Part shown: positions 34,256-45,434 of the stretch, one piece after another
Numbering within the stretch: the stretch's first letter is position 1
How the letters are laid out: each line of letters starts with the position of its first letter
Assembly (NCBI GenBank): GCA_949152475.1
Contig: OX424560.1
Span: forward strand, 2,108,001-2,172,000
Length of the DNA: 64,000 bases
Origin: Terebella lapidaria
Lineage: Eukaryota; Annelida; Polychaeta; Terebellida; Terebellidae
Direction: 5' to 3'
The notes under the pieces: generated by a model
Seen by the model: only the letters and a program-made list of their open reading frames with translations
Database searches by the model: none
What the model was told of the DNA's origin: nothing
Program-made: the position numbers and the translations under genes

Positions 34256-34550
34256 AGGAATCAATTGCGAATATAGAGGAATGATATATACTGAATATTT
34301 TCATGACCTTGAACTTGAACTTTGACCTCATTTTCAAGGTCACATCACAGAATGGCTAATGTCTCACTTATTATCGACTTTACAGCTGAGGAATTTATTG
34401 TGGACATAATAGAAGTGATATATTTGTTGAAAATTTCATGGCCTTTAATTTATCAGTGACTTTATTTTCAAGGTCACTGGACAAAAGGCTAATATATAAA
34501 ATGTATATTGTCCGGTAACCTTTCTTAGCCCTTGGGCTAATTTTTTGACG

Positions 34551-34745
34551 TGTGGCATGGCAGTTTTGCTTGTAGAGCAAGTAACATAATTGTATCGACC
34601 TTTTTTAAATATCTTAATCAACGTTTCTTCTGTATTACAACTTGTTTCAATATATGTAGTACTATGACTCAATAATATAATATTCTATGGAAAAATTTTA
34701 GCGAGAACAGAACATTATTCGAACAATATTCTTTTGGCCCAACGT
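34551..34745 (+). repeat. Segmental duplication block D2, middle piece
   Basis: Matches 18550-18738 of D1 and 43359-43530 of D3 ('GTGGCATGGCAGTTTTGCTT', 'TAACATAATTGTATCG', 'TTACAACTTGTTTCAATATA'). It ends in AACGT, the target duplicated by the next element. Confidence 0.8.
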
Positions 34746-35312
34746 CACTGTCCGGAATCCGTTTCGGCAGAGGATATTGGGAAACGATATTTTTCGGTTG
34801 GGGAACGATATGTTCGATTTGGAAACGCCAAGCTGCAAGGGGGTATGTGTTGTTTTCCTCAATAAAGTATGAAAAAATAGGTGTAATTGTCAATCAAAAG
34901 AAAGACAAACATGCGTTAATGTTGTATAAAGTCTTCAGTGTCGACCAAACCTGCTATACTTGATGTAATATCGTTACTGTGACGTGAAATGCGATGAAAA
35001 TCACACCGTTTTGAACAAATGAACACTGATGATTAAATATGTGTCTGATGCACACAAAAAGTAACACGAGTCCAGAGAAAGGTGTATTACATGATCCCCA
35101 CAAAAAAAAACCATTTTACATCGTCTCATTAATAAATGTTTGCTGATTTTCTGAACCATTGATGTTTCGGTGGGTAAACGATACTGTTCCGATTGGACAA
35201 CAGTTCTGATATGCGTGTCTCGATTAGTAAACAATATTTTATTGGAAATTTATGGCTCGTTAGGGCTCGTTTTTGGCTATTATTCATTCAAACTTATTAT
35301 TTCTTCCAACAG

Positions 35313-35465
35313 ATGGCGTCTCGCGGCTTCAACGCCAGGTGTTATAACTGTCATTCCAAGTTTGAAGACTCTAACCACGTTGTGAAGCACTCATTTGACA
35401 AACACCAAGAAAAAACCTTTTCAATACTGAGACCCGCTGTGGATGAGGAAACAGGGAAAAATTAG
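35313..35465 (+). CDS. 50-residue zinc-finger-like ORF in inverted repeat
   Basis: The peptide starts MASRGFNARCYNCHSKF, then EDSNHVVKHSFDKHQEK, and ends in EETGKN. Cys-x2-Cys (CYNC) followed by paired His (KHSFDKH) is the spacing of a C2H2/C2HC-type zinc finger. The ATG comes directly after a pyrimidine-rich tract ending CAACAG, which looks like a 3' splice site, so this may be an exon rather than a whole gene. The protein half is conserved in copy 1 (22619-22769), apart from a frameshift there. Its function is unknown; a DNA-binding piece of the autonomous element's transposase is one possibility, a captured host exon another. Confidence 0.5.
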   Translation: MASRGFNARCYNCHSKFEDSNHVVKHSFDKHQEKTFSILRPAVDEETGKN

Positions 35466-35469
35466 CCCA

Positions 35470-36264
35470 GTGGCTAAGAAATGTTACCGGAGAAATGTAC
35501 AGTGTTAAGGTCTCAAAGTCTGCAATGGTAATTTTTCAACAATGTCTGCCCAAGGGGAACATTGTTTTCTTTATCTTTACAATTGATTCCTAAGTTGGAA
35601 AGTCGATAATGAGCGAGATATTAGCCATTTCGTGCTCTGACCTTGAAAATAAGGTCAAAGGTCAACTTCAAGCTTATGAGAATATTCGGCATATATCATT
35701 TCCTATATGTCTACAATTGATACCTAAGCTGTAAAATTGATAATAAGCGAGATATTAGCCACTTTGTTGTCTGACCTTGAGAATAAGACCAAAGGTCACG
35801 AAAATTTCATCATATATAATTCCCTATATGTCCACAATTGATTCCTCAGCTGTAAAGTCGATAATAAGCGATATATTAGCCACTTTGTTGTCTGACCTTG
35901 AAAATAAGATTAAAGGTCACGAAAAAATTCAGCATATATCATTCCCTATATTTCCGCAACTGATTCTTCAGCTGTAAAGTTGATAATAAGCGATATATTG
36001 GCCATTTTGTGCTCTGACTTTGAAAATGAGATCAAGGCCAAATTCAAGGTCATTAGGAAGTTCGATGTATGTCATTTCCTATATGTCCACAATTGATTCC
36101 CAAGCCATAAAGTCGATAAAGAGCGAGATAATAGCCATTTTGTCCTGTGACCTTGAAAATTAGGTCGAATGTGAAATTCAAGGGTATGAGAATATTTAGC
36201 ACTTATCATTTCCTTATGTTCATAATTGATTCCTAATCTCTAATCTCAATATTAAGTGAGATAT
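35470..36264 (-). repeat. Interior of CACTGTC copy 2: receptor-type repeat units
   Basis: Minus-strand counterparts of 21960-22600: repeated 'ATATGTCCACAATTGATTCC' segments (35704, 35825, 36077 and others), with 'TGACCTTGAAAAT' and 'AAGGTCA' half sites between them. It ends at TA (36265-36266), where the Tigger element is inserted. Confidence 0.75.
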
Positions 36265-36266
36265 TA

Positions 36267-39200
36267 GCCACAAGCCACCAGTGATCGGACACCAAAACCA
36301 ATGTTTCTGTTCGCTGTCAAAAGTATTGTAAAATATTTATACATATTTTATGCTCAAATGAAGAATAAAGACTCGCCTTTATTTATTGTGTTCTTTTTTT
36401 GCATGAATGTGTGATATTAACAACCACATTGCCACGCATAAATAATGAATGTGGCGTGATGTAGCATTGAAAAATGGGTACCAGTGATCGGACACGTTAT
36501 GATTTAGTCACCGCATGAACTCATGAATAGATCAGCATGAAATATGTTGTTATTATTGATGTGATATGAATTGGAAAAAATATACTATGACATCAACTAC
36601 ATATCCCTGTTACCACACAAGATTTATTATAAACCGGATTAAAACAAATGATATTTTGAATAAAATTACGTATGAAATATGTTTCAATTTGGCACTGTAT
36701 GTATTGTCCTTGAGATGATGCAATAAGCATCCAGTAGAAAAGTTATTCATCCACAGTTGTTGCACTTCCATTGGGTCTTGCATACGATCGAAATGTCCAC
36801 CTCTGTCTGGACATCAGAAGGTAGGCAGCCGTAGTGATACCACTCTGGGCACAGGTCGCACCCAACCCAGTGCCCAGAGAAGTCTGTGAAGCAGACCGCG
36901 CAGACGGCGCCTTCATCGAAAGGTTGTTCAACAACTCGTCCTTCTGGGGACATCGCAATTGACGCATCTCCTGCTGCGAAGGTGTCAACACTATCAACTA
37001 TAACTTCGGCTCTTTTCTTCTTTTTCTGGGGTCCTCGTTCAGGTTGTTTCGATGGGCCAGGAACTTGGGAATCTTGTGCTTCCTCTTGACCTTGTGACTC
37101 CTCAGGATTCTCGTCGGGAATGATCACTCTGGACACACACCTCTCTGTTCGTCTGCTTTTTGGGCATCGGTGGCTTTGGTGTGACAAGGATGTCCTCCAG
37201 TTCCTGTGGGATGAGGCCCATTCTCACCAGAGGATTTTCCTTCACTTTTCCACAGGACTCACATGTTTCCACATCAGCAGGAATCGGTTCTGGGGGTCAT
37301 GAGCTGTTCATCTCTCACAGCATTGCGTCGAACTGGATATATCCCTGGTGCAGAAAAGGCGCCCCTGATATCCCCAGCTGAAATTTTGCTACAGGCAAAT
37401 CGCAGGCAGTCCACAAACTTGCTCTTTGGTACGAGCCTCATACCTCCATAGCCAAGGCCAACTGCGATTTGTGCCATGTTTGACTTCAGGGCTTTGGAGA
37501 ATCTCTTGTCGAGAGGTTGGAGGAGGTGGGTAGAGTGTGGGGGCAGGTAAAGCAGTATCACGCAGTTTGTTCTTGCCATATCGATGAGCTCGGTTGACAG
37601 GTGTGAAATATGGTTGTCCATTAGGAGCATCACCGGTCGATCTTTCGTGCAGTTCGGCAGGAATGTGTCGCGGAACCACTTCAAGAATAGTTCGTTACTG
37701 ATGTAGCCGTTCTTGCTGTGCTCGATCATCTCTGTCCCGTTACATTCTGCAGGCTGACTCTTGCTGAAGATGACCATGTTGGGAATCATCTGCCCACTTG
37801 CTGAAATGCACGACAGCACTGACGTGTGACCAGGAAATGCGACTGTGCGCTGATAAGTGTGTCGAGCACCTCTCTTCACGATCACTTTCTCTTTACTGGA
37901 TTCCTTCCCGCTGAAGCCGGTCTCATCACAGTTATAGATGCGAGATGGTTTGCCTTCTAGATCATTGGTATGCAGCGTAGTTTCCAGCAGATCAAAGAAA
38001 GTTTCCACCTCAGCACGTGTTACTGCTGCGCGATCCCTGTCCACAGGGTCAGGTCGACGTATCGTGACTTGTCTGTGTGACTTTATGAACGAAGTCACCC
38101 ACTTCTTTGAAGGCCCCTTTTCGATGTCTATCAAAGTGCTCTTGTTTTCTTTCTTCAGGACATCAACCACTAGCACCTTCAGTAGCTTCCTACAATGAAT
38201 GAAATAATGAATGTGAATGAACTAATATTATGAGGGTCTTTCAGTACATAATGTCATAATTATGGTACACAAATATGTACATTTTCACAAATACCACTTA
38301 TGCAATTTTGTGTACCTGGAGAGAGGGTATCCATGGTCAGACATATATATCAGGTAATTCACGATAGCTGCTTCATTGTCCGGACTCAGTGACCTCTCCG
38401 GATCAAAGGTGGTATCGTATCCTGCATATTTTCCTCTACCTGAAGTAAAAGTCGCAATATTAAATAAGACATGATATATCAAATGTTTATCATAATTCCA
38501 AAAGTAATTCTGACGGGTAACAGTAAGTATATATATTTCATTCAAGCAACAACAATCAATGAACTATAATGTGCAAATGATGGGTTTCGAAATACTGTAA
38601 CTCATTATATAATAGTCCTGATATACAAAATAATGTACATTAAATTACCGGTATGATCTGCTAATGTTGAAAATGGCACTCCGTAGATTCTTGCAACGGT
38701 TCTCTTCGACAGGTTTGAAGTCTCAAATAAGTGGATTGCACCATTGAGTTTTTCCTTGTCATACTTTAGCTTACTTTGATTCGGCATCCTGTATGATATA
38801 GAAATAATACCACTATTAATAACTTCATTACCTATTTATTACCAGTATATCTATATTATGAACATGTTTACTTCCATTCAATTTATATTTGAACATTAAC
38901 ATAATAAATTTCATGACGAACAATTAACTTGTCAAATAATGCCCATTTGTCAAATTTACAGAATGAATAAATTTGTATGAAATATCATTTGGCTAATGTA
39001 TTTCATTTAAAATAGTGTAGTGCATGCGTGTATTTAATTTAACAATATAATATACGAACCTATGCGGTGAGACCGGTATGGAGCAGGAAAAATAGGCGAA
39101 AATGCAGACACGTTATGATACTATTCAAGATCATTCGATAGTTGTCGCTGCGGTTGCTAAGGTTTCTCGCGCATGCGCGACCACCTCGGAAGTGAAAAGT

Positions 39201-39340
39201 CGCACGAGAAATGTAAACAGTGAACTGCGCAACTTGAAATGATATTTTTTAATATATGTGATATGTATTTTACTTTATTTAGAGCAATATTTAAAAGTGT
39301 CCGATCACTGGTACCCGTCCGATCACTGGTACCCTTCCCC
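36267..39340 (-). mobile_element. Nested Tigger-like transposon with PHD-type transposase
   Basis: This 3.07-kb stretch is missing from copy 1 of the host element, where the continuous site reads ATTAGCAACAATATG in the reverse complement of the 21940 region. TA flanks it at 36265-36266 and 39341-39342. The ends share ACCAGTGATCGGAC, and this motif is doubled on each side: at 36276 and 36480 on the left, and inverted at 39318-39331 and 39297-39311 on the right. Two binding sites per end are common in elements of this group. It carries a spliced pogo/Tigger-type transposase gene on the minus strand. Confidence 0.9.
36747..38787 (-). pseudogene. Tigger/pogo transposase with C-terminal PHD finger
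   Basis: Three exons can be placed from GT-AG borders that join in frame: 38787-38649, 38439-38316 and 38189 downward (introns about 209 and 126 bp). Exon 1 starts MPNQSKLKYDKEKLNGAIHL, a psq/CENP-B-type HTH. Exon 2 carries the second DNA-binding segment (FDPERSLSPDNEAAIVNYL). Exon 3 holds the DDE_1 catalytic domain, with Asp residues in NCDETGF, LLMDNHISH and LLQPLDKRF (35 residues between the last two). Downstream lies a Cys-rich hinge (CESCGKVKENP) and then a PHD finger (CAVC...CDLC...HYGC...CNNC) ending at the stop. Frame changes occur at a G5 run (37292-37296 on the plus strand) and again between about 37120 and 37185, so as read the gene is broken, though only just. Confidence 0.9.
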
Positions 39341-39342
39341 TA

Positions 39343-40162
39343 GCAATAATATGTCCCCTTATAAAGCATAAGAGAATTTAACATGGGAAAGTCCCATTTG
39401 GGCCAAGTTTGGACCAAAATGGCACACCTTGAGCGATTCAAGGGCAACGAAACTCAGACAGGTCGCAAAGGTACAAAAAGGTGATCTTTTCAAACGATAA
39501 TCTGAAAACCGTCTGAACAGTTTTTGAGAAAAATGGCCGCCAAAGTCCAAAATTGACCGTTTTTCTGACAAAAAGGGCGTCTCAAGGTCATTGAAGGTCA
39601 AATTCAAGATCACCACCGAAACCACAATATATGAATTCCTATTTGAATGTGCCAATATTCAAGCTCTATCTTAAAGTGTTCTAGGAGTTAACTCCATACA
39701 GTGACTTCATTTGGGACGAAAAGTTTTTTTTTCACCAACCTGTCGAAAATTCAAAATGGCCACTACATGCAGATCGGCGATTCAAGGGCAACGAAACTTA
39801 TACACTCCAGAAAGGTACATAAGAGGAATCTTTTAAAACAAAAATCTCAAAACTGATCAGACAGTTTTTGAGAAAACAGCTAAAAACTGAATTTTGGGCC
39901 ATTTGAGCCTAAACATTGGGCCTATCGATCATCAAGGTACTCCATCTTCATACATAATGTCGAGGACCCTAATTAGGGTGTTTTGAAACAAAAATCTCAA
40001 AACTTTTTTCTATTATGTCGAGCCCGGGCACATGATTCACCTTATTTCACACCCAAAATATTGTGCATACAGTCATATAATTAATAATTCACTACAGGTA
40101 ACCTTTCACTAAAGACCACACAGTATTGCTCGTGTATAACAATTGATCTCGTATTTCATGTG
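39343..40162 (-). repeat. Interior of CACTGTC copy 2, right of the Tigger insertion
   Basis: Reverse complement of about 21052-21940 in copy 1: 'GAAAGTCCCATTTGGGCCAA', 'AAGGTCATTGAAGGTC', 'TTCAAGGGCAACGAAACT' (twice, 39437 and 39782) and 'CCACACAGTATTGCTCGTGT'. No gene; short ORFs are not conserved between the two copies. Confidence 0.75.
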
Positions 40163-40677
40163 TACAAAATTTTCCGTTTCCCAATCGAAACAGCATGGAT
40201 TACCAACCGGCGCCTTCTCTATACGTATCGTTTACCCACCGAAAGATCAATGGTTCAGAAAATCAGCAAATATTTATTAATGAGACGATGTAAAATGTTT
40301 CTTTTTGGTGGGGATCATGTAATACACCTTCTCTGGACTCGTGTTACTGTTTGTGTGCATCAGACACATATTTAATAAACAGTGTTCATTTGTTCAAAAC
40401 GGTGTGATTTTCATCGCATTTCACGTCCCAAAAACGATATTACATCAAGTATAGCCTATTATAGCAGGTTTGGTCGACACTGAAGACTTTATACAACATT
40501 AGCGCATGTTTGTCTTTCTTTTGATTGACAATTACACCTATTTATTCATACTTTATTGAGGAAAACAAAACATACCCCCTTGCAGCTTGGCGTTTCCCAA
40601 TCGAACATATCGTTCCCCAACCGAAAAATATCGTTTCCCAGTATCCTCTGCCGAAACGGATTCCGGACAGTGAACGT

Positions 40678-41756
40678 GTGTCATTACTGACCATGAAAGC
40701 CCACGATACTCACTGGCTAATGGTTCTCACATGCTATGAACACAGTTTGAGGATTGGCAGTTCACAGAATACCGCTTCGGTCTTAGATTGTCAATGCCCC
40801 ATGAATCCCTGACAGTGAAGGCGGCTGTGAGATGTACTGTGTGAGATGTAACACTGCTAATGGGTAATACAATCTGAATGAATATATGGCTGTATTGTCG
40901 GGAATGCATGCAAAGGGCTATTACATGTCGGTAACGGCTATCCTAATTGTTGATATCTTGTACAGCACAAGATCACAACCGAGGTGGTGGGAATTAATCT
41001 TTATCATTCGTCTTTGATGCTGGATAGAACACGTATAATACAATGTAGTACATTGACGTCTTTCGGGGAATATTCATTCTATCTGCAGGGGAGTATTCTA
41101 TTCCCCGTGAAATAGTACTCTTAATGAATAACATTGTTAGTGGGGACTATCTACTCAATGAATAAAAATGCTTTTTTGTTGTTGAGTAAGTCATCTTCTT
41201 TTTCTCTGCTCTCTCAAAAGAACTAATTATTGAGCAGGCTCGGTGAATACGTCTTATCCGGGAGGGGAACGCATTCACCCTCACAAAGGTCAATATTTGT
41301 ATAATTTTGTTACCTAATACACTGTGTTTTCTTCTGATGTCTGATCTGTCTAGTTTCAGTGCCCAAAATGTTAATGCAAAATATTCTTATCGAACATTTC
41401 TATCAAAATGTATGTGGTATCAGCTAGTGTCGTAGGTGATCGTAGGTATAACAGTACAGAACTGGATGTTCGAGAGGTAATATTTCCTTACCTATTATTT
41501 GTTATAAGTGGTTATTCCTATAAAGTTGTTGATTACATTCCTCAACCTGATAGTTAAATGCAAAGGATGATCGACAGCTTCTCTATATAGCTTCGTGTAG
41601 TCGTGTTCTGAAAGAAAGTTGCCATTTTACTTTTTTCATAATCGTGTATAAGTTCAATCAAAATGTCTGTATACCGATTCCAGTTATGACTGTTTTGCAA
41701 TTCAAATGTTTGATGTATCGCCTACTTCCCAAGCATGATGGTCTGTGTCTCACATG
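40678..41756 (+). repeat. Segmental duplication block D2, last part
   Basis: Continues D1/D3-type sequence after the transposon: 'TCATTACTGACCATGAAAGC', 'AGGGCTATTACATGTCGGTA', 'ACATTGACGTCTTTCG', 'TGTATACCGATTCCAGTTAT'. Compared with D1 and D3 it lacks a segment near 41465 ('AACTGGATGTTCGAGAGG' replaces a longer stretch). It then runs directly into the second 81-bp array. Confidence 0.8.
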
Positions 41757-42520
41757 TGATGTCACATGTTGTTTTGGGATGCTACTCCTGCTGATTATAC
41801 AGCCGCCAATCCATATACTCATAACTCGTTTGTACTGTGACGTCACATGGTCTCTTGGGATGCTACCGCTGCTGATTCCACAGCCGCCAATCCCTATACT
41901 CATAACTCTTCTGCACTGTGATGTCACATGTTGTTTTGGGATGCTACCCCTGCTGATTCCACAGCCGCCAATGTATACAGCAGTGGTATACTCATAACTC
42001 TTCTGCACTGTGATGTCACATGGTCTGTTGGGATGCTACTCCCCCTGATTCCACAGCCGCCAACCCCTATACTCAAAACTCGTTTGTACTGTGACGTCAC
42101 ATGGTCTCTTGGGATGCTACTCCCGCTGATTCCACAGCCGCCAATCCCTATACTCATAACTCGTTTGTACTGTGACGTCACATGGTCTCTTGGGATGCTA
42201 CCCCTGCTGATTCCACAGCCGCCAACCCCTATACTAATGACTCGTTTGTACTGTGACATCACATGGTCTGTTGGGATGCTACTCCCGCTCATTCCACAGC
42301 CGCCAATCCCTATACTCATAACTCGTTTGTACTGTGATGTCACATGGTCTGTTGGGATGCTACTCCCGCTCATTCCACAGCCGCCAATCCCTATACTCAT
42401 AACTCGTTTGTACTGTGATGTCACATGGTCTGTTGGGATGCTACCGCTGCTGATTCCACAGCCGCCAACCTCTATACTCATAACTCGTTTGTACTGTGAA
42501 GTCACATGGTCTGTTGTGAT
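41757..42520. repeat. 81-bp minisatellite array 2 (10 units)
   Basis: Same family as 29611-30430. TGAYGTCA-like cores begin at 41757, 41838, 41919, 42011, 42092, 42173, 42254, 42335, 42416 and 42497. All steps are 81 bp except one of 92 bp, caused by an 11-bp insertion near 41971-41990. Here TGATGTCA is as common as TGACGTCA. The 301- and 226-codon ORFs on opposite strands are repeat by-products. Both arrays stand immediately upstream of the same D-block landmark ('CCATGGTACATCGGCGACCT'), so array and block were duplicated together. Confidence 0.9.
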
Positions 42521-45434
42521 GCAACATCTGCTGAATCGACAGCCATCATGTGGTCTCCATGGTACATCGGCGACCTTGACCTTGCACGAGAGTGTTACAC
42601 ACATCGTCTCGTACCTACCGCTGTGCCTCGATCTATACTTTCAATCTCTTGCTTTGATCGTTTGTAGGAATCCATACCATCCACTTTTGAGGACGTTTCC
42701 AGTCCAGTTACTCTCACACTACATGTTGTTGAACAATTTCCCCATGACAGTTCGTCGATCATTGCAGGAAATACATCAGCATGGAAATGATATCAGTGGT
42801 GTTTTCAATCTTTGTGGTCGTATTCAGGGATGAAAATAAGACAGAAAATAACTTTTAATGAAATGTACGATCACATTTCCCGGTTAGGCTGATAATTATC
42901 ACTCTCGCTACGGCACATTCCAGCCATTATCACCCTTGTCACTTACTGTGAATTACACAGTAATTTAATATGATCAAAGTTCTATTTCTTCAGTGTTCCA
43001 AGAGTTACTAAGCAGTCTTTTATGAATGCAATTCAGAATCCCATACTTATGTATGGGCCTATTTTTTCACATTACATGTGAGAAAAAAAACCCAAAAAGA
43101 CCATAACTCCAGTATTTGATTCCAAACTATATATATTTCGACCACTGCTGTATAAATTATACCAAAATAGATCAGGGAGACTGGAAAACAAACTCCTTGG
43201 TCAAAAGTAAACAAATACGAGCTTAACTAGGAAGCCACGGAATCACGTGTTAAGAATGAAGCCCACTGCGCCTCTGTGAGTTTGTGGCTGTTGTCCAGGA
43301 AGCCCGGATATCCTTTATAGATACATATAAAAGGACGATACAATTATGTTACCAGGAAGTAACATAATTGTATCGTCCTTTTTTAAATATCTAAATCAAC
43401 GTGTCGTCTGCATTACAACTTGTTTTGCTATATGTAGTACTATGATTCAATAATGTAATATTCTATGGGGAACTTTTAGAGAGAACAAAACATGATTCAA
43501 ACAACATTTTGTTGGCCCAACGTGTGTCATTACTGACCATGAAAGCACCATGAAATATACTCACTAGCTAATGGTTCTCACATGCTATGAACACAGTTTG
43601 AGGGTTGGCAGTTCACAGAATATCGCTTCCGTCTTAGATTGTCAATGCCTCAGGGCCCCCCTGGCAGTGAAGGCGGCTGTAAGATTTACTGTGTGAGATG
43701 TAACACTGCTAATGGGCAATACAATTTGAATGAATATATGAGTGTATTGTCGGGAATGCACGCAAAGGGCTATTACATGTCGGTAACGGCTATGCTAATT
43801 ATTGATATCTTGTAGAGAACAAGATCACAACCGAGGAGGTGGGAATTAATTTTTATCCTTCATCTTTGATATAAACGTATAATTCAATGTGGTACATTGA
43901 CGTCTTTCGCGGAATATTCCTTTTTATTTGCAGGGGAATATTATATTCCCCGTGAAATACAACTTTTAATTAATAACATTGTTAGTGGGGACTATCTACT
44001 CAATCAATAATAATACCTTCTTGTTGTTGAATACGTTGTTACCTTTCTCTCCCTCAAAAGAACTAATTATTGAGCAGGCACGGTGAATACGTCTTAATCG
44101 GGAGGAGAACGCATTCACCTTCACAAAGGTCAATATTTGAATAATGTTGTTACCTAATACACTGTGTTTTCTTCTGATGTTTGATTTGTGTAATTTCAGT
44201 GCCCAAGATGTCAATAAAAAATATTTTTATCGAATACTTCTAATAAAATGTATGCAGTATCGGTTATGTATCATTGGTGATCGTAGGTATAACAGTACAG
44301 AACATCAGGACTAATTCCCTGTTTGTTCGAGAGGTAAAATGAAACTTAAATATTATTTCTTACACGTCGTTATTTTTAGAAAGTTGTAGATAACATTACA
44401 TAACCTGATAGTTGAGTACAAAGGACGATCGACAGCTTCTATATATAGCTTCGTGTAGGCGTGTTCTGTAAAAAAAAAGTTGACATTTTACTTTATACAT
44501 AATCGTGCATAAGTAATCAAAATGTCTGTATACCGATTCCAGTTATGACTGTTTTGCAATTCAAATGTTTGATGTGGCGCCTACTTGCCATGCATGATGG
44601 TCTGTGTCAATGGTCACAATGTATGGGACATATTCACGCACCAGTGAATACAACGTTCAAGCTTCAGGAGCACATCAATATCTTAGTGACATATTGTTCC
44701 ACGTCATTAGGCACAGTCCATTAATTTTCATATGAGTTACGACACGTGTGCGAATCATTATCAATATTGAATTAGGTACTACCATTGAATACTGGGAAAT
44801 AAAAATTGACGTTGCCTTGATGACATTGCACATGTGTAAAGTGTAATAAATCATTTCCATCTGAATCATTACTGATGATTACAATGATACTTTGCGAAAT
44901 TTATAATTAAATGAAGCGTTTCTTGTATTGATATTGTGCTGTCTCCTCGTTATCCCAGTGATACCGGTACATATTCGAATACATACGTAGTTACTAGTCA
45001 GCCATTGTAGTTCGACCAAACACTTTCAGGAATGAAAACTGTGAAGTGATTTTGTCAACAAAATCCAAAGTATGAACATGATTCACGTAGTTCACGATGG
45101 TTTTGTGAATACCAAGACATATTGGTGTGTTACTGGGTAAATTTATCGGGTTTTTTTTTTGGATTTCGAGTGTACCTATTGTTTCACTTTTTATACCCCG
45201 GCCTGATCCGAGATTCTCTTGACTCTTGACCTGTACATTTGCTACTGGCAGGTAGCCCGATGCGGAGAAGACAAGGAGAAACCCCTATTATTTCTCCACA
45301 TGGGAGCATTTACTTCGATATTTGTGTTGTCTTTGTTGCAGAAGGTTTCGTGCTATGCTGTCGGCAATCGATGGAATATTAAACTGTTTATACAGAAGCT
45401 ATCAGTTAATGCTCTGGTATTCAAATTTGTACTT
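42521..45434 (+). repeat. Segmental duplication block D3, main part
   Basis: Paralogue of D1 and D2 without the CACTGTC insertions, so it provides their empty sites (near 43520 and 44321). Landmarks run in the same order as D1 up to 'TTCAAATTTGTACTTTTAAT'. No recognisable gene. Confidence 0.8.
43329..43382. repeat. Perfect hairpin (24-nt arms, 6-nt loop)
   Basis: 43329-43352 is the exact reverse complement of 43359-43382, with CAGGAA between. The right arm is the normal D-block sequence (TAACATAATTGTATCGTCC) seen once in D1 and D2. The left arm is an inverted extra copy of it that replaces about 90 bp of D-block DNA (the 'TTGGCTGTAGTCTGTGTCTG' region of D1). A template switch during replication would explain it. 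Confidence 0.88.

Larger units (their letters stand above)
31422..34550 (+). mobile_element. Composite repeat element inserted into block D2
   Basis: D1 and D3 lack this stretch; the empty site in D1 is near 18540 ('GTTTGTATTAATGTGTGGC'). The left end is GGTTACCGGACC followed at once by its complement (GGTCCGATAACC), so it can fold. GTCCGGTAACC recurs near the right end (34510-34520), followed by TTAGCCCTTGGGCTAA. The same TTAGCC...GGCTAA end module lies inside both CACTGTC elements (22600, 35465), so the element families share parts. Inside are a 134-bp satellite, a 546-bp foldback insertion and 1.4 units of the 364-bp repeat. No coding capacity. Confidence 0.7.
34746..40672 (-). mobile_element. 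CACTGTC-terminated TIR transposon, copy 2 (inverted)
   Basis: This is the same element as 19515-23336 in opposite orientation: its right arm 40672-40163 matches 19515-20034, and its left arm 34746-35470 matches 23336-22619. It is flanked by AACGT on both sides (34741-34745 and 40673-40677). The paralogous D3 site near 43520 has a single AACGT, so here the duplication is 5 bp. Without its nested Tigger element (36267-39340) it is about 2.85 kb, nearly the length of copy 1 without its own insertion. It therefore represents the ancestral non-autonomous form well. It carries the intact version of the zinc-finger-like ORF. Confidence 0.9.

Noticed and set aside
41658..42833. Long ORFs over the second 81-bp array (301 and 226 codons)
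   Set aside because: Same artefact. The ORF tails run into D-block DNA that is not conserved as protein in D1 or D2.
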